Under the pieces are notes generated by a model, which was not told where the DNA came from, made no database searches, and saw nothing but the letters and a program-made list of their open reading frames with translations. From an uncultured Collinsella sp. (GTDB lineage Bacteria > Actinomycetota > Coriobacteriia > Coriobacteriales > Coriobacteriaceae), in contig CABUVH010000118.1 in the NCBI GenBank assembly GCA_902494935.1, forward strand, positions 1 to 6,018: a stretch of 6,018 bases of DNA, given 5' to 3'. The translations under genes were made by a program, and so were the position numbers. This document shows positions 5,788-6,018 of this stretch, piece after piece (the stretch's first letter is position 1; each line of letters starts with the position of its first letter).

Positions 5788-6018
5788 CTATGCGAGCTTG
5801 CGAGCGAGCTCTCGCACCTCTTCCAACTTGGGCGACGATGCCATGCTATCGCGCTCGGTCATACCGCTGATGGTGATAATGCCTTGGTCCTCCCACTTAC
5901 AGTACGCGCAGGTCGACTTGTACATAGCGATCGCCGCATCATAGACGCCCTCGCTGTGGCTATCGAGCAAAAGGGCCGTCTTGGTGAACGGGAAGCCCGT
6001 AGCACCGAAGGCGTACAG
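5788..6018 (-). CDS. Flavodoxin/WrbA-like flavoprotein, C-terminal part (5' end outside window)
   Basis: Only the last 76 residues are in the window; the frame is open to the right edge and the true start lies beyond it. An internal TTG at 5968-5970 can be mistaken for a start, but the 16 codons upstream (reading L-Y-A-F-G-A-T-G-F-P-F onward) continue the same protein. The pattern is a hydrophobic strand, A-L-L-L-D-S-H-S-E-G-V-Y-D-A-A, then a C-x-x-C-x-W-E-D-x-G turn, a final strand I-I-T-I-S-G-M and a C-terminal helix. It resembles the last third of NAD(P)H-dependent FMN-binding oxidoreductases of the flavodoxin family, in which the CxW-xDxG turn is common. Two cysteines three apart (C-A-Y-C) could be redox-active or simply conserved. 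The FMN-binding N-terminus is not visible, so family assignment is moderate and substrate unknown. Confidence 0.75.
   Translation of the reverse strand: MYAFGATGFPFTKTALLLDSHSEGVYDAAIAMYKSTCAYCKWEDQGIITISGMTERDSMASSPKLEEVRELARKLA

Overview
The window looks like a chromosomal segment of a G+C-rich Gram-positive bacterium. The codon choice (strong C/G preference at third positions, almost no TTA, CTA or TCA codons in the two large genes), the promoter style and the divergent topoisomerase pair suggest an intestinal actinobacterium of the Coriobacteriia, Collinsella-like. That placement is an inference, not a database result.

Layout, left to right. (1) 83-948, minus strand: a two-gene unit with a 76-aa Cro/XRE-type helix-turn-helix repressor followed 9 nt later by a 194-aa four-helix membrane protein of unknown function, closed by a hairpin at 83-118. 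(2) 949-1400: a 452-nt regulatory region between divergent transcription units. It holds a near-consensus minus-strand promoter (997-1025) for the repressor unit, framed by four copies of an 11-bp motif arranged in exact two-fold symmetry; a 33-bp near-perfect palindrome (1101-1133) containing the same core; a CGAAC-N4-GTTCG LexA/SOS-type box (1287-1300); and a plausible promoter (1317-1345) for the rightward genes. Between 1134 and 1286 I see only A+T-rich sequence with minor short palindromes. (3) 1401-5684, plus strand: a type II topoisomerase operon, with a ParE/GyrB-like ATPase-Toprim subunit and a ParC/GyrA-like cleavage subunit separated by 45 nt, ending at a bidirectional hairpin terminator (5728-5769). 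(4) 5788-6018, minus strand: the C-terminal 76 residues of a convergent gene resembling the flavodoxin/WrbA-like flavoprotein family, cut by the window edge.

The two topoisomerase subunits should form one A2B2 enzyme that passes one DNA duplex through another. It lacks a recognisable GyrA-box, so a topoisomerase IV-like decatenase/relaxase is more likely than a gyrase. Several family-defining motifs are altered (ATP-lid GLHGVG, Toprim EGDSAGG, quinolone-binding Ser), so it belongs to a divergent branch. The repressor and membrane protein probably form a self-regulated cassette; what the membrane protein senses or does cannot be read from the sequence.
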